A DNA stretch of 64,000 bases. Source: Allochromatium vinosum DSM 180 (GTDB lineage: Bacteria; Pseudomonadota; Gammaproteobacteria; Chromatiales; Chromatiaceae). The first letter of the stretch is position 1; each line of letters starts with the position of its first letter. The notes below the pieces were generated by a model. That model saw only the letters and a list, made by a program, of their open reading frames with translations, searched no databases and was not told the DNA's origin. The position numbers were made by a program, and so were the translations under genes. The stretch covers positions 2,972,001 to 3,036,000 of the forward strand of contig NC_013851.1 of assembly GCF_000025485.1 (NCBI RefSeq), in the 5' to 3' direction. Of the stretch, positions 23,248 to 32,130 are shown in pieces.

Positions 23248-25413
23248 ATGCCTTGGAAGACAGAACACAGAGAAAGATCCTTCGCTCACACGTTCGCTTT
23301 CGGTAGCCTCCTGGCGGCAAGCTGCGTCTTATGGATGCCGGCGGCGCAGGCCGATCTGTCCGAACTGGAAGGCGATCACGGCCATCCGTCCCAGACCACC
23401 GGGACACCCTCGACACCACCCGCACAGCCGATCGACGACGGCCTCTCCTGTCCGGGCGATTCGCCCTGTATCGAGACCGCGACCCAACTGACGCTGCGGG
23501 TGTTGCCTCGCCCCTTCTCGAACATTTACCAGGAGCCGGTCGCCGATGGGGGCGCGATCGTCCAGGCCAATCCGCCGGCCTTCCGTCCGCTCTACGCCTT
23601 CGAGCGCCGTGACATCGATCTGCGCGAGGGCGCCGAACCGCGCGGCTGGTATCGCGTCGGGCGGACACGCACCCAGGCCGACGGCTGGATGCAGGCCAAG
23701 GATGTCTTCGAGTGGCGTCAGGCGCTGCTGGTCTCCTTCACCCATCCGGGCGATCCGATCGAGGGGCGTCACCCGGTGCTCATGTTCAAGGATCGCGAGA
23801 CGCTGCAAGCCATCGTCGACGACATGGACATGGCCGCCAGCGCTCAGGCGCTCTACGATGAGATCGATCGCGGCGGAACGCCCGAGGCCGTCATCAGTCT
23901 GGAGCCGAAACGCTTCGTCGACATCACGACCCACTTCTACATGCTGCCGATCCTGCAATGGTCGCAGACCCAGATCGATGGCGACGATGTCCGCCTGCTG
24001 CAACTGGCCTCGGCCGTTCCGGGCGCGCGCGGCGCCGATACCCTGCAAACGCCTGAGTATCGCGAGCAGGCCCAGACCGGACGCGACACCGCCGATCAGG
24101 GCATCGAGGACATCGCCGTCGATATCGTCTTCGTCATCGACACCACGCGCAGCATGCAGCCCTTCATCGATATGACCCGCGACGCGGTGGCCAGGATGGC
24201 GCGCAATTTCAGCGAACGCACCCAGGATCGCTTCCGCTTCGGTCTCGTGACCTATCGTGATTCGCTCGAAGCCGTGCCCGCGCTCGACTATCTCACCCGC
24301 AATCACACGCCGACCCTGGTCACGGCCGAACGCCTGGCCGAGATCCTGGACACCGACGCCAAGGCGACGCGCGTCGGCAGTCTGGGGTACGACGAGGACG
24401 TCTTCGCCGGTGTGGATGCGGCCTTGCGTCAATCCCCCTGGCGCGAGAAGTCGATCAAGTTCGTCATCCTGATCGGTGATGCCAGTTCGCACCTCAAGGG
24501 CGATGCGCACAATTCGACCCGCAAGGACGAGACCGATCTACGGCGCGAATACGACGACGCCAACGTCCATCTGCTGGCGATCCATCTCCAGAACCCCAAG
24601 GCGGCCGAGGATTTTCCGCGCACCCTGCAGCAGTTCGGCACCCTGGCGCGCATCCGCGGCAACCCATCGGAACAGGCGCTGGAACAGGTCGACACGGCTC
24701 AGGAGGACGCCTATCGGCGGCTGGTCGACCGCGTGACCGCCGGCATCAATACCGAACTCGAACGCACGCTGGCGGCCAAGGCTCCGGTCGCGCCGACCTC
24801 TCCGGGTTCAGCGACGTCCCCAACCGTGCCGGGCACGCCTCCAGCCGAGACGCCCGAAGTCTTGAGTTCGGTCTCAGGCATCTGGCAGGCGGCCCTGATC
24901 GAGTACATCGGCCAGTCGGCCAACCCGCCCAAGGACATCGTCGCCTGGTCGCTCGACCGTGACCTGATCAATCCGGCCGACCGCGCCCTGGAAGTCCGGG
25001 TGCTGGTCACACGCGAGCAGTTGAGTTCGCTCGCCCAGGCGCTCGACAGCGTGATGCAGGCACTGATGCGTGCCGAGGTGACGCAGGCGCAGTTCCTCGA
25101 ATCGCTGCAAAGCGTCTCGGGGCAGGCGATGAAGCGCCCGGACGATCTGGCACAGGCCCAGCGTCTGGCCGATACCGGACTGCTGCCGGCCTTCATCCAG
25201 TCCCTGCCCTATCGCAGCGACGTGCTGGCCCTGACCGACGAGATGTTCGCGAGCATGACCGCCGAGCAGCGCGCTCAGTTGGAATGGAGCATCCTGGCCA
25301 AGCTCGAACAGTATCGCGCCATCAACGATCAGGTCGACGCCTGGTTCAGGCTCAACGATACGGATGCCGACAGCGACATGGTCTATCCGCTGCACATCGA
25401 CTATCTGCCCTGA
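23248..25413 (+). CDS. Exported von Willebrand A protein resembling the periplasmic part of PpkA
   Basis: A 721-residue protein with a Sec signal peptide (hydrophobic FGSLLAASCVLWMPAAQA, cut before DLSE). Residues about 65-150 look SH3-like (LRVLPRPFSNIYQEP ... WYRVGRTRTQADGWMQ). A von Willebrand A domain runs from about 290 to 510 with a MIDAS of the form D298-T-T-R-S302, then a Pro/Thr-rich linker and a helical C-terminal domain. The SH3-like plus vWA plan matches the periplasmic half of the type VI secretion kinase PpkA, but the kinase domain and membrane anchor are replaced by a signal peptide. It heads a run of overlapping genes with TagT-, TagS- and TagR-like products, the same order as around ppkA in Pseudomonas aeruginosa. 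The likely role is an envelope sensor or adaptor binding the TagR-like protein, which is inference. MIDAS metal binding is likely since the first Asp and the last Ser are intact. Confidence 0.8.
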   Translation: MPWKTEHRERSFAHTFAFGSLLAASCVLWMPAAQADLSELEGDHGHPSQTTGTPSTPPAQPIDDGLSCPGDSPCIETATQLTLRVLPRPFSNIYQEPVADGGAIVQANPPAFRPLYAFERRDIDLREGAEPRGWYRVGRTRTQADGWMQAKDVFEWRQALLVSFTHPGDPIEGRHPVLMFKDRETLQAIVDDMDMAASAQALYDEIDRGGTPEAVISLEPKRFVDITTHFYMLPILQWSQTQIDGDDVRLLQLASAVPGARGADTLQTPEYREQAQTGRDTADQGIEDIAVDIVFVIDTTRSMQPFIDMTRDAVARMARNFSERTQDRFRFGLVTYRDSLEAVPALDYLTRNHTPTLVTAERLAEILDTDAKATRVGSLGYDEDVFAGVDAALRQSPWREKSIKFVILIGDASSHLKGDAHNSTRKDETDLRREYDDANVHLLAIHLQNPKAAEDFPRTLQQFGTLARIRGNPSEQALEQVDTAQEDAYRRLVDRVTAGINTELERTLAAKAPVAPTSPGSATSPTVPGTPPAETPEVLSSVSGIWQAALIEYIGQSANPPKDIVAWSLDRDLINPADRALEVRVLVTREQLSSLAQALDSVMQALMRAEVTQAQFLESLQSVSGQAMKRPDDLAQAQRLADTGLLPAFIQSLPYRSDVLALTDEMFASMTAEQRAQLEWSILAKLEQYRAINDQVDAWFRLNDTDADSDMVYPLHIDYLP

Positions 25414-25426
25414 GCGGTCGCTGAAG

Positions 25427-26194
25427 ATGGGCGACGGACAGGCACCCATGGTCCGGATGGAGTCGATTGTCAAGCGGCGCGGTCAGGCCGACAGCGGGTT
25501 CGAACTGCGGGTGCCCGAGTTGCGGGTCGACACCGGCGAGGTGGTAGCCCTGATCGGCGAGAGCGGCTGCGGCAAGAGCACGCTGCTGGATCTGATCGCG
25601 CTCATCCTCGGGCCCACCTCGGCGGGGCGGTTCTCGCTGCACCTCGCCGGGGAGGGCGCCGGGCAGGATCTGGCGGCGCTCTGGGCTCGGGGTGACGAAG
25701 GCGCGCTGGCTGCGCTGCGGCGCGAGGCGCTCGGCTATATCCCGCAAACGGGCGGACTGCTCTCGTTTCTGAGCGTGCGCGAGAACATCCGTCTGCCCTG
25801 CCGCATCAAAGGCGTCAGTCTCGCGGATCGCGAACTGGAGACCCTGGCCAAGCGCCTCGGCGTGGCCGAGTGTCTGGATCGCAAGCCGCATGCGCTCTCG
25901 ATCGGACAGCGCCAGCGGGTCGCGATCCTGCGTGCCATCGCCCATGGTCCGCGTCTGCTGCTGGCCGACGAACCCACGGCCGCGCTCGACAAGCCGCGCG
26001 CGCGCGCCGTCCTGGCCGACATGAACGCGCTGGCGCGCCAGCAGCATCTGGCCGTGGTGGTCGTCACCCATGATCTGGATCTGCTGGCCGAGCATGTCGA
26101 CCGGGCCTATACCTTCGATCTCGAACGCCTCTCGGAATCCGAGACGCGCTCGACCTGCCGCGCCCTGGATGACGCGAAGCGAGTCCCGGCATGA
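25427..26194 (+). CDS. tagT: TagT-like ABC transporter ATPase
   Basis: A 255-residue ABC ATPase of the LolD/MacB type. Walker A is G44ESGCGKST, the signature is L157SIGQ (Ile for the usual Gly), Walker B is LLLADEPTAALD, and the switch His is in VVVTHDLDLL. It is paired with the FtsX-like permease that follows with a 4-base overlap. In the type VI regulatory pathway TagT and TagS form an inner-membrane mechanotransmission-type complex that is needed for PpkA activation. I chose ATG 25427, 13 bases after the preceding stop; ATG 25448 is an alternative, and the upstream open frame lies inside the vWA gene. Confidence 0.85.
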   Translation: MGDGQAPMVRMESIVKRRGQADSGFELRVPELRVDTGEVVALIGESGCGKSTLLDLIALILGPTSAGRFSLHLAGEGAGQDLAALWARGDEGALAALRREALGYIPQTGGLLSFLSVRENIRLPCRIKGVSLADRELETLAKRLGVAECLDRKPHALSIGQRQRVAILRAIAHGPRLLLADEPTAALDKPRARAVLADMNALARQQHLAVVVVTHDLDLLAEHVDRAYTFDLERLSESETRSTCRALDDAKRVPA

Positions 26195-28086
26195 AGACAC
26201 ATCGCCCAGGGCGTGCGCGCCTGGTGCCGGCCCTGGCGGCGGCGCATCTGCGTCACGACTGGATCCTCACGCTCTGTCTGGTCATCGCCCTGACCGCCGT
26301 CATCGCACCACTCCTGGTGTTGCTCGGACTCAAGCACGGCACCATCGAGACCCTGCGCGAGCGGCTGGTCGAGGATCCGGTCTATCGCGAACTGCGTCCG
26401 ACCCAGACCCATCCCTATTCCGAGAACTGGTTCGCGCAGGTCGCGGCCTGGCCGGGCGTGGCCTTTCTGACGCCGACCATTCTGCCGCTGTCCTCGGTGG
26501 TGCAGGTGGTGCGGGCTGATGAGACGACGAGCCTGTTCGATCTGATCCCGACGGCGGCCGGCGATCCCTTCTTGCTCGAAAACGGCGTGCCTGTGCCGGG
26601 TGAAGACGAGGTGGTTCTCACTGCCGAGGCGGCGCGTCTCAGCGGAGCGACGGTCGGCGACCGGCTCAACGTCCGGGTCAGCCGCACCCGTGGCGGACGC
26701 TCAGAGAACGTCCAGGCGGAGTTGAAGGTGGTCGGCATCCTGCCGATCGGTGCCGGCACCCTGACCCGGCTCTATGCGCCATTGGCGTTCGTGCTCGACG
26801 TCGAGTCTTATAAGGAAGGCTATGCCACCGCGCGGCGCGGCTGGCCGGGCGATACGCCCGACCCCTATCCCAGTTTCGACGGCGTGGTGCTGCTGCTCGA
26901 CGAGCCGCTCTCGCCGATCGTGCGCACCGGGGCCATCATCCAGACCGGGTTCGCGCGTATCGGGGAAATCACGCGCGATCAGGCCGAGACGCTGCTGGGT
27001 CTGCCGATTCCGCAGCGGCTCCATGCCTACGACCTGAGCACGCCCAACACGCCGATCACCCAATCCAACATCCGCGCCATCCAGACCAAGCTGCGCGGTC
27101 GCGAACCACTACTGCTGCCCTATGTCCGCGACCTCGAACTCATCGGTGCTGATGGTCGGCCGTGGCGTCCGGCCGGGCTTTCAGTGGACGCTGCACAGGC
27201 CGCGCGGCTCGATCTGCCGCCCGTGCCCTGGGGCGGTTTCCAGGCACGCCGTGAGCGGGCCGAGGAACTGACGTCTGTGCTTTGGCCGACAGACGCAGAG
27301 GCAGACACCGGCTCGGACATGGATTCGGACTCCAGCCCGGACGCCGCTCCCCGTCAGGAGACGGATGACGACCTCGCGGTCACGAGTCCGGGACGCGCGG
27401 AGCTGTCCTTCATCCTCCGGTCCCTGGGGCCGAGCCCCCTGTCCGAGCCGCTGGCGCCGATCGAACTGCTCGGCATCCTGCGCACGGCTCGGGATCGGGC
27501 CGTGACCTATGTCGCATCGGGCGGACGCTTCGAGATGCAGCGTGCCGGCTATCGGGGATTCCGGCTCTATGCCGCCGGCCTCGACGATGTGCCGCGACTC
27601 TATCGGCGTCTGCGCGAGCAGGGTCTGGAAGTCGATGCCGCGATCGAAGCCATCGAACGCATCCAGGTGCTCGACGGCGGAGCGACGCGCCTGTTCTGGC
27701 TGATCGCCCTGCTCGGGCTGTGCGGCGGAACGGCGGTGCTGGTCGCCAGTCTCTATGCCGCCGTCGATCGCCTGCGCGCCGAACTCGGCATCATCCGGCT
27801 GCTCGGGCTGTCGCGCGCGCATGTGGCCTTCTTCCCGATCGTCGAGGGACTCATGATCGCGGCCCTGAGTCTGGCGGTCAGCTTCGGCGCCTATGGCGCG
27901 CTCGCCGCCGTCATCAATCGCAGCTTCGCCAACGAGCTGGCGCCGGACGAGCGCTTCTGCGCCCTGCCCGCCTCACTGATTGCGCCCATCGTGCTGACCA
28001 CACTGCTGCTGGCCTGTCTGGCCGCGCTGGTCGCGGCCTGGCGCTCAACCAACATCGATCCGTCGGAGGTCGTCCGTGCCGATTGA
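26191..28086 (+). CDS. tagS: TagS-like FtsX/MacB-type ABC permease
   Basis: A 631-residue inner-membrane permease. One membrane helix near residues 24-46, a large periplasmic domain (about 50-490), then three helices (about 500-520, 552-575 and 596-618) reproduce the MacB/LolE-type four-helix plan. The C-terminal FtsX segment includes ELGIIRLLGLSRAHVAFFPI. The periplasmic part contains an unusual acidic insert rich in Asp/Ser near 370-395. The start overlaps the ATPase gene and the end overlaps the tagR-like gene by 11 bases, so the three are translated together. Such transporters transmit force across the periplasm rather than move small substrates. Confidence 0.85.
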   Translation: MKTHRPGRARLVPALAAAHLRHDWILTLCLVIALTAVIAPLLVLLGLKHGTIETLRERLVEDPVYRELRPTQTHPYSENWFAQVAAWPGVAFLTPTILPLSSVVQVVRADETTSLFDLIPTAAGDPFLLENGVPVPGEDEVVLTAEAARLSGATVGDRLNVRVSRTRGGRSENVQAELKVVGILPIGAGTLTRLYAPLAFVLDVESYKEGYATARRGWPGDTPDPYPSFDGVVLLLDEPLSPIVRTGAIIQTGFARIGEITRDQAETLLGLPIPQRLHAYDLSTPNTPITQSNIRAIQTKLRGREPLLLPYVRDLELIGADGRPWRPAGLSVDAAQAARLDLPPVPWGGFQARRERAEELTSVLWPTDAEADTGSDMDSDSSPDAAPRQETDDDLAVTSPGRAELSFILRSLGPSPLSEPLAPIELLGILRTARDRAVTYVASGGRFEMQRAGYRGFRLYAAGLDDVPRLYRRLREQGLEVDAAIEAIERIQVLDGGATRLFWLIALLGLCGGTAVLVASLYAAVDRLRAELGIIRLLGLSRAHVAFFPIVEGLMIAALSLAVSFGAYGALAAVINRSFANELAPDERFCALPASLIAPIVLTTLLLACLAALVAAWRSTNIDPSEVVRAD

Positions 28087-29776
28087 ACGCCGTTCGATCC
28101 AGGGTTTGCGTCCGCTATTCGGACGGCTCGGGTTCTGTCTCTGCCTGTGCCTGATCGCCGTCCCTGTGCTCGCCGAACCGCCGCCGCGCACACCCGACAA
28201 CCCCAAGCCGGCCGAGGGCGATGTCGTCATCGACCTGCCCAACGCATCCCAACTCGTCTTCCGGCGTCTGGCGGTGCCCGGTCCCGGCTTTTGGGGCGAT
28301 CAGCAGCGCGTCATCCAGATCGGCGATGCCACAGGCGGGATCTTCGAGGGACTGCAACGCACCCAGATCAGCGGTTCTTTCCCAAACGCCGACGGCACCG
28401 GCTGGGAGATCCTGCTGGCCAAATACGAGCTGACGCGCGGTCAATACATCGCCGTCATGGGTCTGGAGCGTCTGCTCGCGGTCAGCGCCGATCCCGAGGA
28501 TCAGAAGATCCCGACCCTGGACGGACGCGCCAAGCGCGAGGCCCTGATGCGTCCCCTGGCCTCGGTCAGCCATCAGGACATCCAGGACTTCATCCGCACG
28601 CTCAATCAGTGGCTGTTCGACCCCGCGCATCCGGAGCACGCCGCCAAGCTGCCGAAATATGACGGTGTCCCCGGCTTCATCCGTCTGCCGACCGAAGAAG
28701 AACTGGAATACGCCACGCGCGGCGGTCAACCGGCCCTCGAAGCCGGCACCTTCGATGATCGCCTGCCCTTCGATGCCGCTCGTATCGACGAGTACGCCTG
28801 GCATCTGGGCAATGCCAAGCATCAGTTGCGCCCGATCGGTCTGCGCCAACCCAATGATCTGGGCCTCTACGATCTCATCGGCAACGCGCAGGAGATGACC
28901 ACGGGCGTCTTTCGTCCCGAGATCTGGCAGGGCAAGCCGGGCGGCGTAGCGGTACGCGGCGGGAGCGTCTCGACACCGCCTGCCGATCTGCGCAGTTCCT
29001 TACGCGCCGAACTCGACGTCTATGCCTGGAAACCCGACGAGGGCCGGATCGAGGAACGGCGCTCCTACAACACGGGCGTGCGTCTGGCGATCGGCTCGAA
29101 CGTGGTTCTGACGACCGCGCAGCGCAAGGCGCTGGAGGATGAATATCTCGCCTACCGTAACGAGACGCGACGCGCCATGCCGGTCGGCCGCACGCTCGAC
29201 AACCTGGTCGCCCAGGCCAGTGTGCAGCTCGGCACCGTCGATCCCATCATCGAACGGCTGATGGCCGAGAACCCGTCACTGCGCGAGCCGCTGCAAACGG
29301 TCCAGGTCTACATGGACCGGGCGCGCGACCGACTCGAACTGGCCCAGCGCGAGAGCGCCCGCAGTCTCGCCCAGGACGCGGCGCGCAACGGCGTCAATCT
29401 CAGCGTCTATCTCTCGCGCCTGGAACGTCTGGCCGCCACCCTGGAATCGGCCCGGAAGCTCGCCGAACTCTCGACCCGCTATCAGGACCAGGTCGAGGCC
29501 GTCGAACGTTCGATCCGGGAGATCGAGACCGCCGCGCGCGAACAGTTGCAGGGCTATCGCGACAAGATCGCCAAGCTCGGCGAGTACGAGCCGGACTATA
29601 TCGCCCACGCCTTCGCGGCACTGGGCGAACGCGAGCTTCCGGTGCGCGAACGCGCGGTGATGGAACTGCTCGCCGTCCATGTCGAGGAGTTCGCCGAACA
29701 GCGCCGGGCCGACCCCGAACGCTGGATGGAGGAGTTCCGTGCACGTTTCAAGGACTTTCAGGACCAGAGCCACTGA
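28076..29776 (+). CDS. tagR: TagR-like exported FGE-sulfatase (SUMF1) domain protein
   Basis: A 566-residue protein with a signal peptide (LGFCLCLCLIAVPVLA, cut before EPPP). A formylglycine-generating-enzyme-like domain spans about residues 50-340: ILLAKYELTRGQYIAVMG, FIRLPTEEELEYATRGG, LGLYDLIGNAQEMTTG and VAVRGGSVSTPPADLRSS are its landmarks. The C-terminal third is a charged coiled coil. The catalytic Cys pair of true FGE enzymes is not seen, so it is a binding rather than oxidising member, as is known for TagR, the periplasmic activator of PpkA. The GTG start overlaps the permease gene by 11 bases. Confidence 0.85.
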   Translation: MPIERRSIQGLRPLFGRLGFCLCLCLIAVPVLAEPPPRTPDNPKPAEGDVVIDLPNASQLVFRRLAVPGPGFWGDQQRVIQIGDATGGIFEGLQRTQISGSFPNADGTGWEILLAKYELTRGQYIAVMGLERLLAVSADPEDQKIPTLDGRAKREALMRPLASVSHQDIQDFIRTLNQWLFDPAHPEHAAKLPKYDGVPGFIRLPTEEELEYATRGGQPALEAGTFDDRLPFDAARIDEYAWHLGNAKHQLRPIGLRQPNDLGLYDLIGNAQEMTTGVFRPEIWQGKPGGVAVRGGSVSTPPADLRSSLRAELDVYAWKPDEGRIEERRSYNTGVRLAIGSNVVLTTAQRKALEDEYLAYRNETRRAMPVGRTLDNLVAQASVQLGTVDPIIERLMAENPSLREPLQTVQVYMDRARDRLELAQRESARSLAQDAARNGVNLSVYLSRLERLAATLESARKLAELSTRYQDQVEAVERSIREIETAAREQLQGYRDKIAKLGEYEPDYIAHAFAALGERELPVRERAVMELLAVHVEEFAEQRRADPERWMEEFRARFKDFQDQSH

Positions 29777-29807
29777 ATCCCGCCCCAAACACCCGAGGAC
29801 ATCGACC

Positions 29808-30467
29808 ATGACCCAATCGACGCCCAGCTCGACCCGCATCCTGCCCTGGCTGCTGAGCGCAGCACTCGTCACGGGGTGCGCCAATATCCAGGACGACCAG
29901 AAACGCACCCAGGCCGAGGGAGCGGCGGCCGGCGCCGTGCTCGGCGCGCTCGTCGGCTATGCCATCGACAGGGAACGCGGCGCGGCCATCGGCGCCCTGA
30001 TCGGCGGCGGCGCCGGTTTCGTCGTCGGCAACGAGATCGCCAAGCGCAAGAAGGCCTATGCCAATACCGAGGATTTTCTGAATGCGCAGATCGCCCGCGT
30101 GGCCGAGTTCAACCGCACCACACTCGCCTACAACGACAAACTGCACCGCGAGATCGCCAGTCTCGATCGTGAATCCAAACGCTTGCAGGCCCAGTACAAA
30201 TCCGGTGCGGTGAAGAAACAGACGCTGGTCAGCAAGCGCAATGCCCTGAATGAGAAGATCGCCGGCAGCAAGAAGCTCGAACAGACCCTGGTCCAGGAAC
30301 AGCAGGTTCAGTCGCAGATCCTGGCCGATGAGCGCAAGACACGCCCGGCGAACGATCCCTATATCCGCAAGCTCGAACACGAGGTCAAGACGCTGCAAGG
30401 CAACATCGATACGCTGCGCAGCAACAACACCCAGTTGGCCCAGATCGATCCGAGGTTGTCGGTATGA
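29808..30467 (+). CDS. Outer-membrane lipoprotein with glycine-zipper and coiled coil (TagQ position)
   Basis: A 219-residue lipoprotein. The lipobox is VTGC with Cys24, and Ala at +2 predicts outer-membrane sorting. Residues about 35-75 form a glycine-zipper segment (GAAAGAVLGALVGYAID ... GAAIGALIGGGAGFVVG), followed by a long Lys/Glu/Gln-rich coiled coil to the end. The start ATG 29808 has GAGGA 8 bases upstream. Its place directly after tagR is that of tagQ, the outer-membrane lipoprotein that anchors TagR in P. aeruginosa; whether it is a true TagQ homologue or a replacement cannot be told by eye. It overlaps the next gene by 4 bases. Confidence 0.75.
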   Translation: MTQSTPSSTRILPWLLSAALVTGCANIQDDQKRTQAEGAAAGAVLGALVGYAIDRERGAAIGALIGGGAGFVVGNEIAKRKKAYANTEDFLNAQIARVAEFNRTTLAYNDKLHREIASLDRESKRLQAQYKSGAVKKQTLVSKRNALNEKIAGSKKLEQTLVQEQQVQSQILADERKTRPANDPYIRKLEHEVKTLQGNIDTLRSNNTQLAQIDPRLSV

Positions 30468-31009
30468 AGCCGTCCATTGGCTGGTCGATGGCACTCATCG
30501 CACTCTGGCTCAGCGGCTGCGCCTCGGTGTCCACCGATCCGCGCGAAGGCGGACTGGCGGGAGGTATCAAGGGTCTGAGCACGGGCGCCTATGACGCGCG
30601 CATCCAGGAGCGCGAGGATCGTCTGGCGGTTCTGCGTCAGGTTCAGGGCGAGCTGGAGACAGAGCGCAATGATCTCGAGTACACCAAGGCCCAGCGTCAA
30701 CGCAAGGTTGCCGCCGAGCGTGCGCGCGTGCGCCGGATGAACCGCGACATCGCCGCTCTGAACCAGCGGGTCGACAGCCTCTCGGCTTCCGCGAACCGCA
30801 ACGATCAGCGGGTCCGGACACTGCGCACGCGGGTTCCGCAGATCCAGAGCCAGTCGGCACGGCTGCAATCGGATCTGGATGCGCTGGAGGGCAGCGGTCT
30901 CGGAGACTCGGAGGCCGATCTGCGGCGCGCCCAGCTCGAACAGCAGCGGGCGTCATTGCAGGCTGAGTACGACCTGCTCAACCAGATGTCGCTGGATCTG
31001 GCCCGGTGA
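30464..31009 (+). CDS. Second coiled-coil outer-membrane lipoprotein
   Basis: A 181-residue lipoprotein with lipobox LSGC (Cys19) and Ala at +2, predicting the outer membrane. The mature protein is almost entirely charged heptad-like coiled coil (for example RIQEREDRLAVLRQVQGELE, then RVDSLSASANRNDQRVRTLR). It lacks the glycine zipper of its neighbour but could form a hetero-coiled-coil with it, as both have long C-terminal helices. It overlaps the preceding gene (ATGA) and the following protease gene (GTGA), placing it firmly in the operon. No named family is recognised. Confidence 0.75.
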   Translation: MKPSIGWSMALIALWLSGCASVSTDPREGGLAGGIKGLSTGAYDARIQEREDRLAVLRQVQGELETERNDLEYTKAQRQRKVAAERARVRRMNRDIAALNQRVDSLSASANRNDQRVRTLRTRVPQIQSQSARLQSDLDALEGSGLGDSEADLRRAQLEQQRASLQAEYDLLNQMSLDLAR

Positions 31010-32130
31010 CAAGGCACCGGACGCGCGCAGTCCGCACACTGGCGTTTCTGGCCGCTTGCGCGTTCGCGCTCACGGCCGGAGGCGCCGGGGTTCCGCTCGA
31101 CGAGATCCGCCAGGTGTTGCGCGAGCAGGCACTGACGGCACCGGCAGAGTCGCGCTTGCGCGACCTGGACGCGACGAATCTCGCCATCGGGTTGCAGGCC
31201 ATCGACCCGGCGGCGCGCTATTTTCCGCGCGCGCTCTATCGCTCGCCGAATCAGGGCCGCGACGCCATGAGCGGCATCGGCGCCGAACTCCTGCCGAGCG
31301 GTGACGATCTCTGGCTGCTGCCGTTCCAGGGTGGCGCGGCGGCGACGGCCGGTCTGACCGATCGCGCGCGACTGCGGACGATCGATGGTCGACCCATCGC
31401 GGGCTTGAGTCGGGATGAGATCGCCCAGCGACTGCGGGGGGCGGAGGGCTCGCAGGTCGTGGTCGGCGTCGAGGAGGCGGATGGTGGCGAGCGGCGTCTG
31501 ACGATCGAACGCCGGTCGTTCCGCCCGCTGGATGTCGAGCTGGTGCAGCCGGGCGCGCATCGCATCCTGCGCGTGCGTGAGTTCGTCGCCGGACTCACCC
31601 GCCCCGCCCTGCTGGCCACGGTGGACTTCATCGAGAACACCGCCACTCACCAACCCGAGCACGCACCGCTCATCCTCGATCTGCGCGACGCGACAGGCGG
31701 CGATCTGTTCGAGGCTCTGGATATCGCCGCGCTCTTTCTGCCCGAGGGCGCGCATCTGGCGACCCTGGTGGCGCGCGGCGGGGTGACGAAGACGCTCCGC
31801 GCTCCTGCGGGTACGGATCTGGAACAGCCGTTGATCCTGCTGATCGGGCCGGGCACGGCCAGCGCCGCCGAGATCCTGGCCGGCATCCTGCGCGACCACG
31901 GGCGCGCCCGGCTCGTCGGCCAAACGACCTACGGCAAGTGCGACTCGCAAACCGACGTGCGTCTGTCCGACGGTTCGGTGCTGCGCTTCACCAACCGGGC
32001 GGTGCGCCTGCCGAGTGGCGAACACTGCTCCGGCGTCGGGGTCGCGCCCGATCTCTCAGTCGATACGGCCACGCTGAATGATCTGTCACGACTGGTCCCG
32101 AGGGCCATTGGAGCTGCTCATGTGCGCTAG
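31006..32130 (+). CDS. Exported S41-family (C-terminal processing type) serine protease
   Basis: A 374-residue protein with an N-terminal signal sequence (LAFLAACAFALTAGGAG). A PDZ-like region lies at about residues 85-165 (LRTIDGRPIAGLSRDEIAQRL), followed by the S41 catalytic fold. The nucleophile is S286 in GTASAAEIL and the general base is K311 in TYGKCDS, 25 residues apart as in tail-specific proteases. The region APLILDLRDATGGDLFEALD matches the strand before the oxyanion site. It probably trims periplasmic or lipoprotein partners of this operon, which is inference. The GTG start overlaps the lipoprotein gene. Confidence 0.85.
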   Translation: MTRHRTRAVRTLAFLAACAFALTAGGAGVPLDEIRQVLREQALTAPAESRLRDLDATNLAIGLQAIDPAARYFPRALYRSPNQGRDAMSGIGAELLPSGDDLWLLPFQGGAAATAGLTDRARLRTIDGRPIAGLSRDEIAQRLRGAEGSQVVVGVEEADGGERRLTIERRSFRPLDVELVQPGAHRILRVREFVAGLTRPALLATVDFIENTATHQPEHAPLILDLRDATGGDLFEALDIAALFLPEGAHLATLVARGGVTKTLRAPAGTDLEQPLILLIGPGTASAAEILAGILRDHGRARLVGQTTYGKCDSQTDVRLSDGSVLRFTNRAVRLPSGEHCSGVGVAPDLSVDTATLNDLSRLVPRAIGAAHVR

